Assembly: GCF_018991925.1 (NCBI RefSeq)
Contig: NW_024737042.1
Location: forward strand, 19,127,789-19,191,788
Origin: Homarus americanus
Taxonomy: Eukaryota; Arthropoda; Malacostraca; Decapoda; Nephropidae
DNA: 64,000 nucleotides
Reading direction: 5' to 3'
Shown: positions 1 to 12,147 of the stretch, in pieces
How the letters are laid out: each line of letters starts with the position of its first letter
How positions within the stretch are numbered: the stretch's first letter is position 1
Notes under the pieces: generated by a model
What the model was told of the DNA's origin: nothing
Databases searched by the model: none
What the model saw: only the letters and a program-made list of their open reading frames with translations
Translations under genes and position numbers: made by a program

Positions 1-38
1 AAGCTCTTCTACAAATATAACAAAAGAAACCGTATGAC

Positions 39-42
<4 letters not shown>

Positions 43-90
<48 letters not shown>

Positions 91-108
91 CTACTACTAC
101 TACTACTA
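43..108. repeat. (AC)n / (CTA)n microsatellite
   Basis: A (AC)n run of about 46 bases passes directly into (CTA)n. The same AC-to-CTA transition occurs at 56033-56050 at the 3' end of a LINE, so this probably represents the simple-repeat tail of the LINE derivative that follows rather than an independent microsatellite. Confidence 0.85.
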
Positions 109-780
109 GTACTTCGCTGTCACTCGGAATCGAGTATGACGATCATCCAGCTCTGATACAATGATATGAGTTATTAAGGATGTCACCTTCATTGGTGAGT
201 TTGAAGCCTAAAGTGACCGACCGCATAAAGATGACCTTACTGGATGCGGTTGCCCAGTCAGGTTGTTTTTTTAGGCAGGCTATGTTTAGGGCACCTCTTC
301 TAGCCCCTCCCATGTGGGGTGAGCAGAGTGGCTCCTCGAAAGGGATGCTCAGTCGCACAGACAGGACCGGATTACAGTGCTGCCTAGATCCCAGTGCATA
401 AACGACCATCTTATCTGTGCCGCCCATGTACAGAGTTGTGACTAGAGTCTCCCGGCAGTCACCTTTGCCTGTCCCCGTCGCCACTCGTCCGTTGTCAAAG
501 GACTTTTTGGGGTATAGGGGTTTTGATGATGATGAAAGGTATGATGAACTGGATGATGGCTGTGCGTGAGTTGATTTATGTGGTGAGGCAGGAGCGCAGG
601 CTGCAACCACACATCTTGGCTCTCCAGTGGTGCAAGTGTTGCAACGACTGGGGAGAGGGAGAGTTGCAGTGGTTGGTAGACGCCAGGACGTGTCCACATG
701 CCAGTGGGCCTATGCGCCGTCCCTCTGGGACCCACTGCTACTCCAAGATCACCTGTTGGTTTAGCCTGGGCCCACGAGGC
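109..780 (-). mobile_element. Internally deleted LINE derivative (family of 56041-59275)
   Basis: On the minus strand this is a short copy of the LINE seen at 56-59 kb. Bases 109-215 match that element's 3' untranslated end (56050-56160). Bases 221-690 match its 5' ORF region (58545-59000). The endonuclease and reverse transcriptase that should lie between are absent, so the two ends are fused at about 215-221. Bases 674-780 match 59696-59805, a module at the other end of the larger copy. Minus-strand reading gives a Ser/Pro-rich peptide like the 58613-59101 ORF. Mobilisation, if any, would need a partner element. Confidence 0.6.
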
Positions 781-797
781 ACACACACACACACACG
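781..797. repeat. (AC)n microsatellite between two LINE fragments
   Basis: A short AC run separates the minus-strand LINE derivative from a plus-strand reverse transcriptase remnant. It may mark the junction of two insertions. Confidence 0.6.
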
Positions 798-799
798 CT

Positions 800-1685
800 C
801 GCTGGAAATATGTCGACGACTCCACCATTGGGATCAGCGTCAACAATTCTGCTACCGACTATACCGCCCTTCAGGATTTATTGAACAGTCTCAAAAACTG
901 GGCCACCAACAACCACGTCATCATCAACCAAACCAAGACCATGGTTATGCACATCAACCTCTCCTCCGACATTGTCCCACCCTTCCATTAATTTGGGTCC
1001 GACACACTCCAGGTTGTAGATTCCACGAAGCTCCTCGGTCACCTAGACAACAAACTAAATTGGAAACCACACGTCAGTGAAGTTGTCAAATCCTCCAGTT
1101 TCCGTCTCACCTCCTCCGCCGTCTCAAGTCCTCGGGTTCCTGCAGGCTCCTCAGTGTTTATCAACATTCTTAAGCTCTGCATTACCTGGTCTTCCTCCCT
1201 AAATGCCACACAACGTAAACACCTAGAAAAGTGCAAGAGGGCATGCAGATTATTTTCTCCTTCTACTCCATATAAAAGAACGCTCAACACAGACCGTTTC
1301 GACTCTCACTGACTATAACCACCCTCATCTGCAAATTTGGTAAGAAGCTTCCACCATCCTCACACCGGCCTACTACCTGAGATCCCTAGCGAGAATTGCT
1401 GTTCTCGACCACAACCGCATCCAGCCCAACGTGCACGAACTGATCGCTATAAGAACAGCCCAGTCCCAACCATTTAAAAATTATCAATAACATAATAATG
1501 AATATTTACTCCCAGTAATCTACTTCTTGTGTATCACTATGTTTGGAAATGAACTGGTTTGAGCTTCCATCTAGTCATTATATATCTTATACATATCACT
1601 TATGTTATTTGTATATTATTTGTAATTGAAACCCATTCCCCAATTAATAACTGTATATTTTCACTACAATGCTCTCAATAAACCG

Positions 1686-1686
<1 letters not shown>
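800..1686 (+). pseudogene. CR1/Jockey-like LINE reverse transcriptase, 3' end only
   Basis: Translation from about 806 begins at the reverse transcriptase catalytic box YVDD (809-820). It continues with the usual downstream blocks: a K-T motif near NQTKTM, an LLG block with DNKLNW, and the thumb-like ATQRKHLEK-RACR region near 1200-1250. This order is typical of CR1/Jockey-group LINEs. An in-frame TAA interrupts at 989-991 and the frame closes near 1311. Further homology-like sequence continues in shifted frames to about 1480, followed by an AT-rich 3' UTR ending AATAAACCGT and then (TTA)n. The copy is 5' truncated before the palm domain, so it is dead. Confidence 0.65.
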
Positions 1687-1752
<66 letters not shown>

Positions 1753-1852
1753 ATTATTATTATATTATTATTATTATTATTATTATTAATTTACACACAA
1801 GGAAGGAGCACATGATGTCAAATGTTAATATTATTTTATATTATTATTATTA

Positions 1853-1917
<65 letters not shown>
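1687..1917 (+). repeat. Two (TTA)n arrays, LINE tail and neighbour
   Basis: (TTA)n runs at about 1687-1787 and 1839-1917 are separated by a short unique stretch. The first follows AATAAACCGT, as also seen at 26640-26720 and 31600-31640, and is best read as the 3' tail of the preceding LINE. Confidence 0.85.
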
Positions 1918-1918
<1 letters not shown>

Positions 1919-1984
1919 AATAATAATAATTATCATCATCATAATCATTATCATCATCATCATCATCATCATCGTCGTCGTCGT

Positions 1985-2320
1985 CGTCGTCATCAATATT
2001 ATCTCATCAATATTATCGTCCTCAATATTATCGTCATCAATATTATCGCCATTAATATTATCGTCATCAAAATTATCGTCCTCAATATTATCGTCATTAA
2101 TATTGTCGTCATCGATATTATCGTCATTGATATTATCGTCATCAATGTTATCGTCATCAATGTTACCGTCATCAATGTTATCGTCATCAATATCATCGTC
2201 CTCAATATTATCGTCACTAATATTGTCGTCATCAATATTATCGTCATTAATATTATCATCAATGTTATCGTCAGCAATATTATCGTCATTAATATTTTCG
2301 TCATCAACAAAGACTTCATC
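1985..2320 (-). repeat. 15-bp minisatellite (ATC/ATT-rich), open in frame on the minus strand
   Basis: About 20 diverged copies of a 15-bp unit of the type TCGTCATCAATATTA. The unit length is five codons, so reading frames stay open. On the minus strand it encodes D-D-N-I-D type repeats. The frame opens at 2566 with a Cys-rich stretch containing several CxxC-like pairs (residues about 6-15 and 40-43). It runs into the ATT array, giving 238 codons. No known domain is recognised, and coding status is doubtful because the 3' half is simple repeat. Confidence 0.8.
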
Positions 2321-2714
2321 AAATTTATTGATATTATTATAATTTCTATAATTACCATAATAACTATCATATTCATTCTGTCTACTCGTAGCGGTGACTG
2401 TTGACAGCTTCGAGACATAACTGTCAGCCGACTCATTCTCTTGACAGCCGGGACACTTAAGGCGGCCATTAGCATCTCTTTTGTCAAATTTTTTCACGAA
2501 TCGTCGGAGTTGTCGTTGTCTGCACTGACAACTCGTACGACAACTTCGACAACTTACCAGAGTCAACTCAGGATCTATAATTGATACTACAAATAGCTAT
2601 AAAAAATAAACTATTACTCTTCTTCCCAACATTACTCATTATAATGTTTATTTTCGTGATTTTAAAACGGTAAGAAAATGTCATTTGTTGTTTTATTTTG
2701 ACCACGCCAATAAC

Positions 2715-2930
2715 ATGGCGGAGCAAACAGATAAAATAATTTCCTGAATATGGACACGCCTCTCCGAGGAGTTCTTGGTGGAGCAGATAAGGCAGCGCCG
2801 CTGTCTCTGGGATCACCAGGACTCTTCATACACCAAAAAAGTCGTAGAATTGCTGCACATTCTTCGTGAGTTAGATCCATTTTGTTTGTTAACAGTTGTC
2901 AGACGAGGGAAACTGGCGAGTTGGTTCTAA
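2715..2930 (+). pseudogene. MADF-domain-like N-terminus, interrupted
   Basis: The ATG at 2715 has a good context (AACATGG). The frame runs 71 codons to TAA at 2928, with one internal TGA at codon 11 (2745-2747). After it, a stretch near codons 17-32 (FLVEQIRQRRCLWD) matches the start of MADF domains, the Myb/SANT-like DNA-binding fold of Adf-1, which begin with a hydrophobic-acidic helix and a conserved LWD. The remainder of the domain is not recognisable, either because an intron follows or because the copy is truncated. It could be a decayed host transcription-factor gene or part of a PIF/Harbinger-type transposon, which often encode such proteins. Confidence 0.4.
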
Positions 2931-3025
2931 ACACATGTGTAAAGGTACACAACAAAAAAGATTTTCTGAAAGTTAAAAAAAAAAAGTTGACGAAAGAATG
3001 CCAGTGTGACGCCGCTTTTGGTGAT

Positions 3026-4852
3026 ACACCAGCTCACAACACCTGCTACACCAGCTCACAACACCCGTACATCAGCTGACAGCACCTGCTACACCAGGTC
3101 ATAACACCTGTTACACCAGTTCACTACACCCGCTACATCAGCGTAAAACACCTATTACACCAGCTCAAACTACCTCCTGCACCAGCTCACAACACCTATT
3201 ACACCAGCTCCCACCTGCTACAGCAGCTCACAACACATATTACACCAGCTCACAACACCTACTACACCAGCTCACAACACCTGCTACAGTCACAACCCCT
3301 GTTACACCAGGTCACAACACCTGCTACACCAGGTCACAACACCTGCTAAACCAGCTCACAACACCTGCTACACCAGCTCACAGTACCTGCTACACCAGGT
3401 TATAAAACCTGTAAAACCAACTCACAACTCCTGCTACACCAGGTCACAGCACCTGCAGGTCATAATACCTGCTTCACCAGGTCACAACACCTGCTACACC
3501 AGGTCACAACACCCGCTACACCAGGTCACAACACCTGCTAAACCAGCTCAAAACACCTGCTACACCAGCTCACAGTACCTGCTACACCTGCTACAGCTCA
3601 CCATGTACCTGCTACACCAGCTCACAACACCTGCTACACCAGGTCATAAAACCTGCAACACCAACTCACAACACCTGCTACACAAATCCACAACACCTGC
3701 TACACAACTCCTACTGCTACACCCACCTGCGCAACTACAACACCTGCTACACCAGCTCCCCTGCTGCACCAACTCACAACACCTGCCACACCAGCTCTAG
3801 CACCTGCCACAACTCTGCCACCTACTACACTCCCAACACCTGCTACAACTCTCGACACCTGCTATACCAACTCAACACCTGCTACACCAGCTCACAGCAC
3901 CTGCTACACCAGCTCACGACACCTGCTACACCAACTCACAACACCTGCTACACCAGCTCACAACACCTGCTAAACTAGCTCAAAACACCTGCTACACCAG
4001 CTCACAGTACCTGCTACACCAGCTCACAACACCTGCTACACCAGGTCATAAAACCTGCAACACCAACTCACAACACCTGCTACACCAGGTCATAGCACCT
4101 CTTCACCAGGTCACAACACCTGCTACACCAGGTCATAACACCTACACCTGCTCAAAACACCTGCTACACCAGTTTACAACACTTGCCACCAGCTCACTGC
4201 ACCTGCTACACCAGCTAACAACACCTACTTTAGGACACCATCTAACAACACCTGCTACACCAGCTCACAACACCTGCTACACCAGCTCACTGCCTCCAAA
4301 TCACAACACCTGCTACACTAGCTCACCATCTGCTACACCAGCTCCACTACCTGCTACACCAAATCACAACACCTGCTAAACCAAATCACAACACCTGCTA
4401 CACCAGCTCACAACACCTGCTACACCAGCTCACGACACCTGCTACACCAACTCACAACACCTGCTACACCAACTCACAACACTTGCTACACCAGCTCTCG
4501 ACACCTGCTACACCAACTCACAATACCTGCTACACCAGCTCACAGCACCTGCTACACCAGCTCACGACACCTGCTATACCAACTCACAACACCTGCTACA
4601 CCAACTCCCAATACCTGCTACACCAGCTCTCGACACCTGCTACACCAACTCACAACACCTGCTACACCAGCTCACAGCACCTGCTACACCACCTCACAAC
4701 ACCTGCTACACCAACTCACAACATCTGCACCACCAGCTCACAACACCTGCTACACCAACTCACAACACCTGCTACACCAGCTCACGACACCTGCTACACC
4801 AACTCACAACACTTGCTACACCAGCTCACAACACCTGGGACATTGGATCGTT
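3026..4852. repeat. 22-bp minisatellite array, about 1.8 kb
   Basis: About 80 imperfect copies of a unit close to CTCACAACACCTGCTACACC plus AG/AA. Point variants (AGCT/AACT/AGGT junctions, CAGC or CGAC for CAAC) recur in patches, suggesting local duplication of blocks. Because 22 is not a multiple of three, chance ORFs through it repeat every 66 bases. No coding function is suggested. Confidence 0.95.
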
Positions 4853-5973
4853 GACATAATTTTATTACCAGGCTTCAATAACTCGGGTGTTTCATCGTGT
4901 AACAAGGTCAGTAATTATACTAGTCCAATAATGATAAACTATGAGAGCGAAAGAACTATGTAGTTTCACAAAGAGAATTCGTGCCACCACACCCGTACAC
5001 CAGTTGACAGGAACTAGCTGTGGGGCGGTAGGAGGAGGTCAGGACCGGGAGTGTTGGGACGGAAGTGTAGGGCGAAGAGGCGAACACGGGACTAATTACC
5101 GGATATGAGACTAATGGAGGCAGAGAATGGAAGATAGAGCAGTACTGGAGGGATGGAGGAAGTGGGGAGGAGATGGAAGAGAGACAGAAAGAAATGAATG
5201 TAGGGGGACCGGGAGACTGGATCGAAGATGGGAGCGAGTTGAAGGAAGCAGCGGTGTCAGGGGGCACTTAATGGTCTAGGCATTTTAGATTAGCTGACAG
5301 TGAGGGAGAGAGTCAGGGGGAGGCAGTGAGCTTTTTTTTTTAATCTGTTTTAAGATTAATCATATATTTCTGGGAAAGAAGTCCTGGTAGATATATATTT
5401 GATTATGAGATGAAAATTCGATATGATTTTGACTGTTGAACTTTGATTGGAGTACAATAATAAAGTACTGTATCTGTCGTGTGTATGAGTACGAGGTGAT
5501 GTGTGAGTCGATAGCGTACGCTGATCCTGAACAAAGTCTTAAGTAGTGATGTCATTTTGTAGATTTATGTTCATGTATCAGTACTTGGCACTGCTGGATT
5601 AATTAATGAAGTGAAGGAAATAAAATAAAAAACGATGACTTGAATATCACGTCTTTCTCAGATATCTGACGCGGCACTGATTGAGGGCTGGAATATTTCG
5701 AATCTGCAGTTGGAATCATTCATTAATTAACAAGGCAGATTGAGTTACCTGGGAAGGAAAAGGATTTATCCCTCCTGTGCTGTGCCTATAACTCTAAGCT
5801 CGATACACTAAATTTATAAGACATTACCTTCGTGTGTTAATTTCACAGTTCACTTAATATGCAAATACCCGACGATCCTGGAGGAGACATACTGACTGCA
5901 ACTTACTGCAGGATGAGGTAAACCCGCGTCCTGCTGATGACACAGGCGAGTGAGTTAGCGAGGTGCTCTTAAA
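4853..5973. other. No gene recognised; purine-rich stretch
   Basis: No domain-bearing ORF is visible. About 5120-5340 is strongly purine-rich (GGAGG/GAGAG) and is followed by a short T run. The remainder is unique AT-rich sequence. Confidence 0.6.
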
Positions 5974-6409
5974 CGTGTGTGTGTGTGTGTGTGTGGTCAC
6001 CAGACCTGAGTCGCATAGTGTATGTTCAAGCGCTACTTCAGCTTATCGTCGCTACTATTGGTTTTGCACGTTGGTAATAGTGATGTAAGTTGGCTTAAAG
6101 ACAAATCCCGGCTAATTTAACGAAAGTCACTGAGTTATGACAGGCGTAAGAGAACGACGAGCAAGACCTTGTCTTTACTTCTAAATATATTATAATATGA
6201 TAGCGCTTAATGGCACGTGCTTCGCCAACTGTCGTTACATCCTTCACATTATTAAGGTATAGTGAAGAGCCAGGCATGTAATGAGGTAAATGTCTAATCG
6301 TCAATAGAAAGATAATTTCTCCCAGTTAAAAGTCACATCAGTCGGTGAGGCCAATTTCATATCTGGACCATAAATTATTGAAATCGCTCTCAATTCTCGT
6401 TTTGCTTGA

Positions 6410-6463
<54 letters not shown>
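5974..6463. repeat. (GT)n microsatellites
   Basis: (GT)n runs occur at 5974-5994 and 6414-6463. The sequence between them has no recognisable gene. Confidence 0.9.
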
Positions 6464-6466
<3 letters not shown>

Positions 6467-6607
6467 TTGTCCACACATCACTCTCCTTGCAGACATACGA
6501 TCTCTATATATTCGGTATCGATGCAATCGTCTTGACCAACAGATGGTTCTTAACTGGTTTCATTTCAAAATTTGAGTCTGGGGTCTTAGGACCTTTTCTC
6601 CCATCTC

Positions 6608-6850
6608 CAAGAATCTGCGGTTAATGGAGTCTCTTGGATCATCTCAAGCGGCTAATGGCGTCTCCCAGAACACGATTAGCGGCGGTTAATAACATCTATA
6701 ACGTCTTGCACAACGGTTAATGGAGTCTCCTACAAAAATAATTTAATAGATCATGAGCAGCGCTTAATGGGTCTCCTAAAACATCATGACCGGGGGCTTT
6801 TGGCGTCTACAGATCATGATCGCCTGTTAATGGCGTCTTCTAAGGCATCA
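6608..6850. repeat. Degenerate tandem repeat of about 50 bp
   Basis: A phrase like GGTTAATGGAGTCTCC followed by A/T-rich and ATCATGA sequence recurs about five times (near 6618, 6652, 6716, 6765, 6826) with substitutions and indels. It looks like an old decayed minisatellite. Confidence 0.65.
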
Positions 6851-7120
6851 TTTCACTTATTTTGTCCATTTTTTTCATACTATTTCAGTATACAAGAGAA
6901 AATTTCAACGCATGTTTGTATTTCTTTTCAGCCTTATAATTAATCTAAACGTTTTAGTTAATATTAGCAGAGTTACTGTATGAACCAGTTGGTTAATTCC
7001 AAGTTAACCAGGTTGGTTCACATATTTATTATATTGGGCTTTCGTAACGAAACCCAATTGAAGTTTCTTCTTTTATTAAAAAGTATTATTTGTATAATTT
7101 CTGAGTGTAGATGAACCATA

Positions 7121-7160
7121 AGGTAGTAGGTAGTAGGTAGTAGGTAGTAGGTAGTAGGCA
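7121..7160. repeat. 7-bp tandem repeat (GGTAGTA)n
   Basis: About five perfect copies of a 7-base unit occur within the LTR-related region. Confidence 0.85.
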
Positions 7161-7455
7161 GTTACCAATCGGGGAGGTACTACCGCCTGGGAAGATATTG
7201 GAAGCATAATGTATTGTCTAACGGTAGACTGCTGCCATATGGCATCATGAAAATTGTGACCAAGTCCCAGGTTGATGATCTGACTTTCTGCCTCATTTAC
7301 ACATAATTGCAGGGTCTCAATTGTTTCTCTTACTTGGACAACACAACATACATAATGTGTATCGTTTCTCACTCTTGATATATTTTTTCGTTTTTGTATT
7401 TATTTATGGTTATTATTATCATTTTTGTATTTGTATTTGTACACTTACACACCAT

Positions 7456-7457
<2 letters not shown>

Positions 7458-7522
<65 letters not shown>
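7458..7522. repeat. (AC)n microsatellite
   Basis: An uninterrupted AC run of about 65 bases. Confidence 0.95.
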
Positions 7523-7525
<3 letters not shown>

Positions 7526-7560
7526 ACAGACATTACACATATTATTATTATTATATTTTT

Positions 7561-7841
<281 letters not shown>

Positions 7842-8864
7842 GTTCTTTTTCTAAAACAGTATGCCACAGTAATGGGGAGACCATGATTCCTCTACCTTTA
7901 CCAACTGTGTATATGGTGAGATGACTGTTAGTGTATGTTACAACCTTCTTGGGTTGTCACCACTTGTAACAAGCACTTGAGAAGCTATTTCATATAGAGT
8001 TTCACCGTGTATAAAGTATTTTACTCTTTAAATACCTAATACAGGAGTTAGGGCGTCTGTATAGAAAACGAGATCCACAGATGGTTCCAGGTGGGGAGTG
8101 TTGGGTGGGTAACTGCACTCTTCCCTCCCACTATGAGTAGGGGCACGCTGCATGACGAACGCCGGGTGAATCCACTTCACGATAGGCGAATACCTTCCAC
8201 AGTATGGTCAGGCGCTGACAGACGCTTTCCTGACCGCCCTCACTTGTCGTTAACAGGGGTATCACTAACTAACTGTATGGTAATTCTACAATAACTCACT
8301 TGCGGTTATTGGAATAATTCTGCACCTTCGTTTGGGCGACAGAATGAGAAACACTCCATTACTATCGTCTCACTACGGGATATAGCACTACACTTGGAAC
8401 TTTTATGTAATACGTCACTGTTTTTTGTTTTTCTTGTTTTCACAAAACACTGATGTTTTGGTATGTAGACTGATCCGTCACCACCGTTGCTGCAATTCCT
8501 TATGTGTAAATCACCGTATCTTCCTCTATCTATGAGCGTGAGTAGTGACCCATCGAGGGAGAACGGAATAGACGCGTCGCCCTCCCTCGAGGGAAGACGG
8601 AGCCATCCACTGCAGCTCTAAAATAACGTCTTCCTCTAGTCAAGGATATCAAACTACTGCCACCTTTAGGTGGCCAGGAACCGGCTACTTTATGCCTTTA
8701 CTCAGCATAGTATGACGCAGCTTCCCGTGGGCACACCTTATCACGTGCATTGAACATGTCACCTCATAGCCAGTGGAAAGTTACAAGGGATGACTCAGTA
8801 TATAAATAAAATGTAATTAACCCATTTATATAATTCTTATGTTTATGAAACAAGGGCCATTACA

Positions 8865-9280
8865 TCTATATAATTATATATCACCCCCAAATGAGGCTCC
8901 AACTTACTTAGGTCGTATTTTTCTCAAGGCTGTAAACAAGACCTCTTTCTTTTCGAGCTTAAAAACACACTGTAACAGCTGTAGGGGATGTGCTGGTGAA
9001 TATATACACGAAGTCTGAATATTTAAATCTTTTTGTCTTCGAGTTTCTTTGTTTTCTTTTCGGTTCTAATTATTACCTGGAGAATTAGAACACCAAACCA
9101 TGATGAATTTGTTCATATCTTAATAAATATTGTGACCTTTTTTCGATTATTTACGGAAGATCGAAAAATTACTTCCATGTTTCTTAATATAGTACGTCTT
9201 TCTCCATGTTCACCTACTCCATTCGCTCACCATTCCTTTCCCCTCTTATTTCCTCTCACTTCCTTTCCTATTTTTACCTA
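8865..9280. other. No gene recognised
   Basis: AT-rich unique sequence. The short ORFs have no recognisable motif. Confidence 0.6.
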
Positions 9281-9700
9281 GTCGTGGCAAAAATTAGGCT
9301 AGGATACAGACACATCTGGCAAGTTAGTGACGCTCTACCCATACCAGAACACTCAGCATGTAAACCTTGCGGTAAACCTTTAAAGCATATACTTGAACAC
9401 TATATTATTGAATGTGACACTGTCAAAGACTTCAGGCCACCTGGTTTATTGTATCAGGAACTTTGTAATTATTACATTGAATCAGGGGTGCTTGAGGACA
9501 TTCTTGCTGTTTATCCAAAATTTGCTAGCCCACACTGAGTAGTCCTCAATTAGAATATGACTCCTAATTACATGAACCACTGTCCTGCGTGGCAGTGAAC
9601 AATGATACCACCCTTAGTGTCAAGACCTGATTGAATTACTCAGAATAGGCAAACTGTACTCCAAGCCTTGTCAATAAATTTGTTAACTGTAATTAATCTT
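9281..9700 (+). pseudogene. LINE C-terminus (zinc-knuckle tail) and 3' UTR
   Basis: The frame to TGA at 9536-9538 encodes an LGYRHIWQ motif, then a Cys pair (CKPCG), a HILEHYIIEC block and a VYPKFA ending. This C-X2-C...H...C tail is the C-terminal end of an RNase H-containing LINE. The minus-strand LINE at 16.0-17.8 kb has the equivalent tail with CKMCG and LQHSVLHC. Reverse transcriptase is missing, so the copy is 5' truncated. The following 160 bases are its likely 3' UTR, ending near an AATAAA-like signal at about 9675. Confidence 0.6.
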
Positions 9701-10240
9701 CCCTCTGCCTACATTATCGCCATCTCTCTTTCCCCTTGTTTCTTGACCACTCCTTTCCCATGCAATCTTCTCTTTGTTTCTCCTCCTCTTATCCCATCCT
9801 TTTCATCCTGTCATCATCTAATGTCTCTTCCTTCTTATTCTGTTTTCTCTTATCTCTTCTTCTCCCTTCCGTTTCCTCCTTTTCACCCTCTCATTCTGCC
9901 CCTTCGTACTTTTTTTTCACATTCTTATCTCCCTTCTCCTTTTTTCCTTTCTTCCTTTCTCCACAACATCACCCTTTTTCTTCTCATTTTCCTTCTCTTA
10001 TCCTTTTCCTTAACCCCTATTCCTATATGTTCTCTCTGTAACTCTTTCTCCCCTCAACTTTCCATAATCTTCCTCTTTCTTCCTCCTATTCCTACTTCCT
10101 CTCATTGCTCCTCCTTACCCTTTTCTTTTTCCCCATTCCCCATCACTCTCTTCCCATCACCCTTTAAATCTATCACCCTTCCTTCTTCTCCCCCTTCCAC
10201 CCCCCACCTCTCCCCCATCACGTCCCAAGACTACCAAGGG
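9700..10240. repeat. Long C/T-rich tract
   Basis: Over 500 bases of almost pure pyrimidine on the plus strand, dominated by TCCTT/CCTTC words. The Ser/Phe/Leu-rich ORFs through it are composition artefacts. Confidence 0.8.
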
Positions 10241-10327
10241 ACACAGAAAATATTTCACCAACAAGCGCAAGTAATTCTGACCTGCTGACGACAGCCAAGA
10301 GAACGTGACGGCAGTTGCGACTAAACG

Positions 10328-10360
<33 letters not shown>
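10328..10360. repeat. (GT)n microsatellite
   Basis: A simple GT run of about 32 bases. Confidence 0.9.
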
Positions 10361-10363
<3 letters not shown>

Positions 10364-10424
10364 TGACGAAGAGCGCTGCTAGAAAATGACCACCATACAG
10401 TATTTAAGGGATCACCGGTAGATT

Positions 10425-10800
10425 TATGAACATTTGTGAGAAAAACGTCTGTTAAGTTTGTGGGAAAAATATTCGTCAAGGTTGTTGGAAAATGTTTATT
10501 AAAGTCGTGAGAAAAAATACTTGTAAGTAAATGTCAAATTTATGGGAAAACTCGCGTGAAAACGCTTGTTGAGTTTGTGGGAAAAACATTTCAAAACTTT
10601 TTTTTACATTTTTGGGGAAAATTTTTAACCTAACAAAATGTTATTCAGGTTATTGAGAAAAGCTCGTTAATTTTATGAAGAAAAACATTTGGAGGAAATT
10701 ATTTGAAATTTTGTGGGAAACATTTGAGAAAATTTTGGAAAAACTTTGTCATGTATGTGGGAAAAAATGTATCATTAACAAGGAGTAACGAAAAACGTTC
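10425..10800. repeat. Degenerate repeat with GTTTGTGGGAAAAAC core
   Basis: A core like TTTGTGGGAAAAACATT recurs roughly every 30-40 bases, about ten times, with strong divergence. It looks like an ancient minisatellite. No coding potential. Confidence 0.65.
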
Positions 10801-11059
10801 ACGAGAACAGCCGCCATTGTGGATTTATGCTTATGGGTAAAAATCATCAGCAAATGTTGATCATCTTAAGTTGAATTCGAATATATGAGAGAAAAATAAA
10901 TTACAAGTAAAATATATTCATTTTACCTTATCCCGGGGTCAGGAGTCTAAGATGTATGTGGTGAAATACTAACCAGGAACAACGGCTGAGATCAAGACAA
11001 TGAGGGATATCGTAAACATCGGTAAGTCGTATGTACACAGGGAAAAGAAACAGAGAAAT

Positions 11060-11124
11060 AGATAGAGAGAGAGAGAGATAGGTAGACAGATAGAGAAAGG
11101 AGAGAAAAACGGACACAGAGGTAG

Positions 11125-11156
<32 letters not shown>

Positions 11157-11460
11157 CGTATTGACTGTTGCTATATCTGTCTGGGTGTCTTTATATGTCT
11201 TTTACCCGCTTCCATGTCGGTCTGTATGTCTCTGTCTATTTATATCTCTGATTGTTTCTCTACATGTCTATTTTTGTGTTCCTGTTTACCTGCCTGCCTG
11301 TGTATCTGTCTCGCTGTCTTTACATCTCTCTTCCTGTCTCTACCTGTCTATCTCTCTACATGTCTATAAACTTCTCCACCCGTTCCCGCCTTTCTGTATG
11401 TCTCTCTATCTGCTTACCAATCTTTCTCTGTCTTTCTAACTGTGTTGCTGCTTCTCCTTG
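11060..11460. repeat. GA-rich, (GT)n and degenerate TCTG/TCTA repeats
   Basis: A GAGA stretch near 11065-11100 and (GT)n at about 11125-11154 are followed by 300 bases of degenerate TGTCT/TATCTG words. The Cys/Leu-rich ORFs here are shadows of the repeat. Confidence 0.75.
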
Positions 11461-11731
11461 TGTACATGCGACTTACCATTGTTTACCATATCCCTCCCAC
11501 GGGATCACCGAGAAGGAGACTGCCGACCTTCATTCATCTTTACTGTGTTCAGTGTCCCATGTGGCTAGTTACAGCTTCATATACTGAGACTTACTTTTAA
11601 TGACGGTGTCCTTTATTTTATTTTAAGTTATTTTTCCTCTATTTTAATGTTAGTCTTTATAGTACTCATCCTTCGTTTATATTGAAGTTATTGAGTATAA
11701 TGATTATACTCTTTCCTTTACTTAAATTTAT

Positions 11732-11734
<3 letters not shown>

Positions 11735-11779
<45 letters not shown>

Positions 11780-11791
11780 CAGAGAGAGAGA
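11735..11791. repeat. (GA)n microsatellite
   Basis: A GA run with one GGCA interruption. Confidence 0.9.
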
Positions 11792-11947
11792 GACCGAATT
11801 TCCTGTACTTCCACGCACAGTTTGACTCCTCCTCTTCTTGGATGCGTGTGGAACTTTGTAAACCTCTTCGGCGTGGCACTCTGGTTCAAGCAGTCTCTAT
11901 TACCCTTTGGCACACTTTCTTAACAGCCCCTTTCTCTTGGGTGTCGC

Positions 11948-12084
11948 CAGGGATGGCCCGACCGGGGAGGATGGGGGTGGGGGGTGTCACCCCTCCAATG
12001 ATTGGTTTCGAGTTGGTCAAGTTGCCAGAAGTTGGTCACAATGGTCTAAAAAATACAGGGAGATGGTCAAGAAAGGGCACACAC

Positions 12085-12147
<63 letters not shown>

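Noticed and set aside
2662..2880. Minus-strand ORF opposite the MADF remnant
   Set aside because: No motif; the plus strand carries the recognisable domain signature.
3000..4860. Possible CRISPR-like array (short repeats, regular spacing)
   Set aside because: Units are contiguous 22-bp tandem repeats with no unique spacers, in eukaryotic DNA; it is a minisatellite.
9668..10288. 206-codon plus-strand Ser/Phe/Leu-rich ORF
   Set aside because: Pure pyrimidine tract; no motif, and codon content follows composition.
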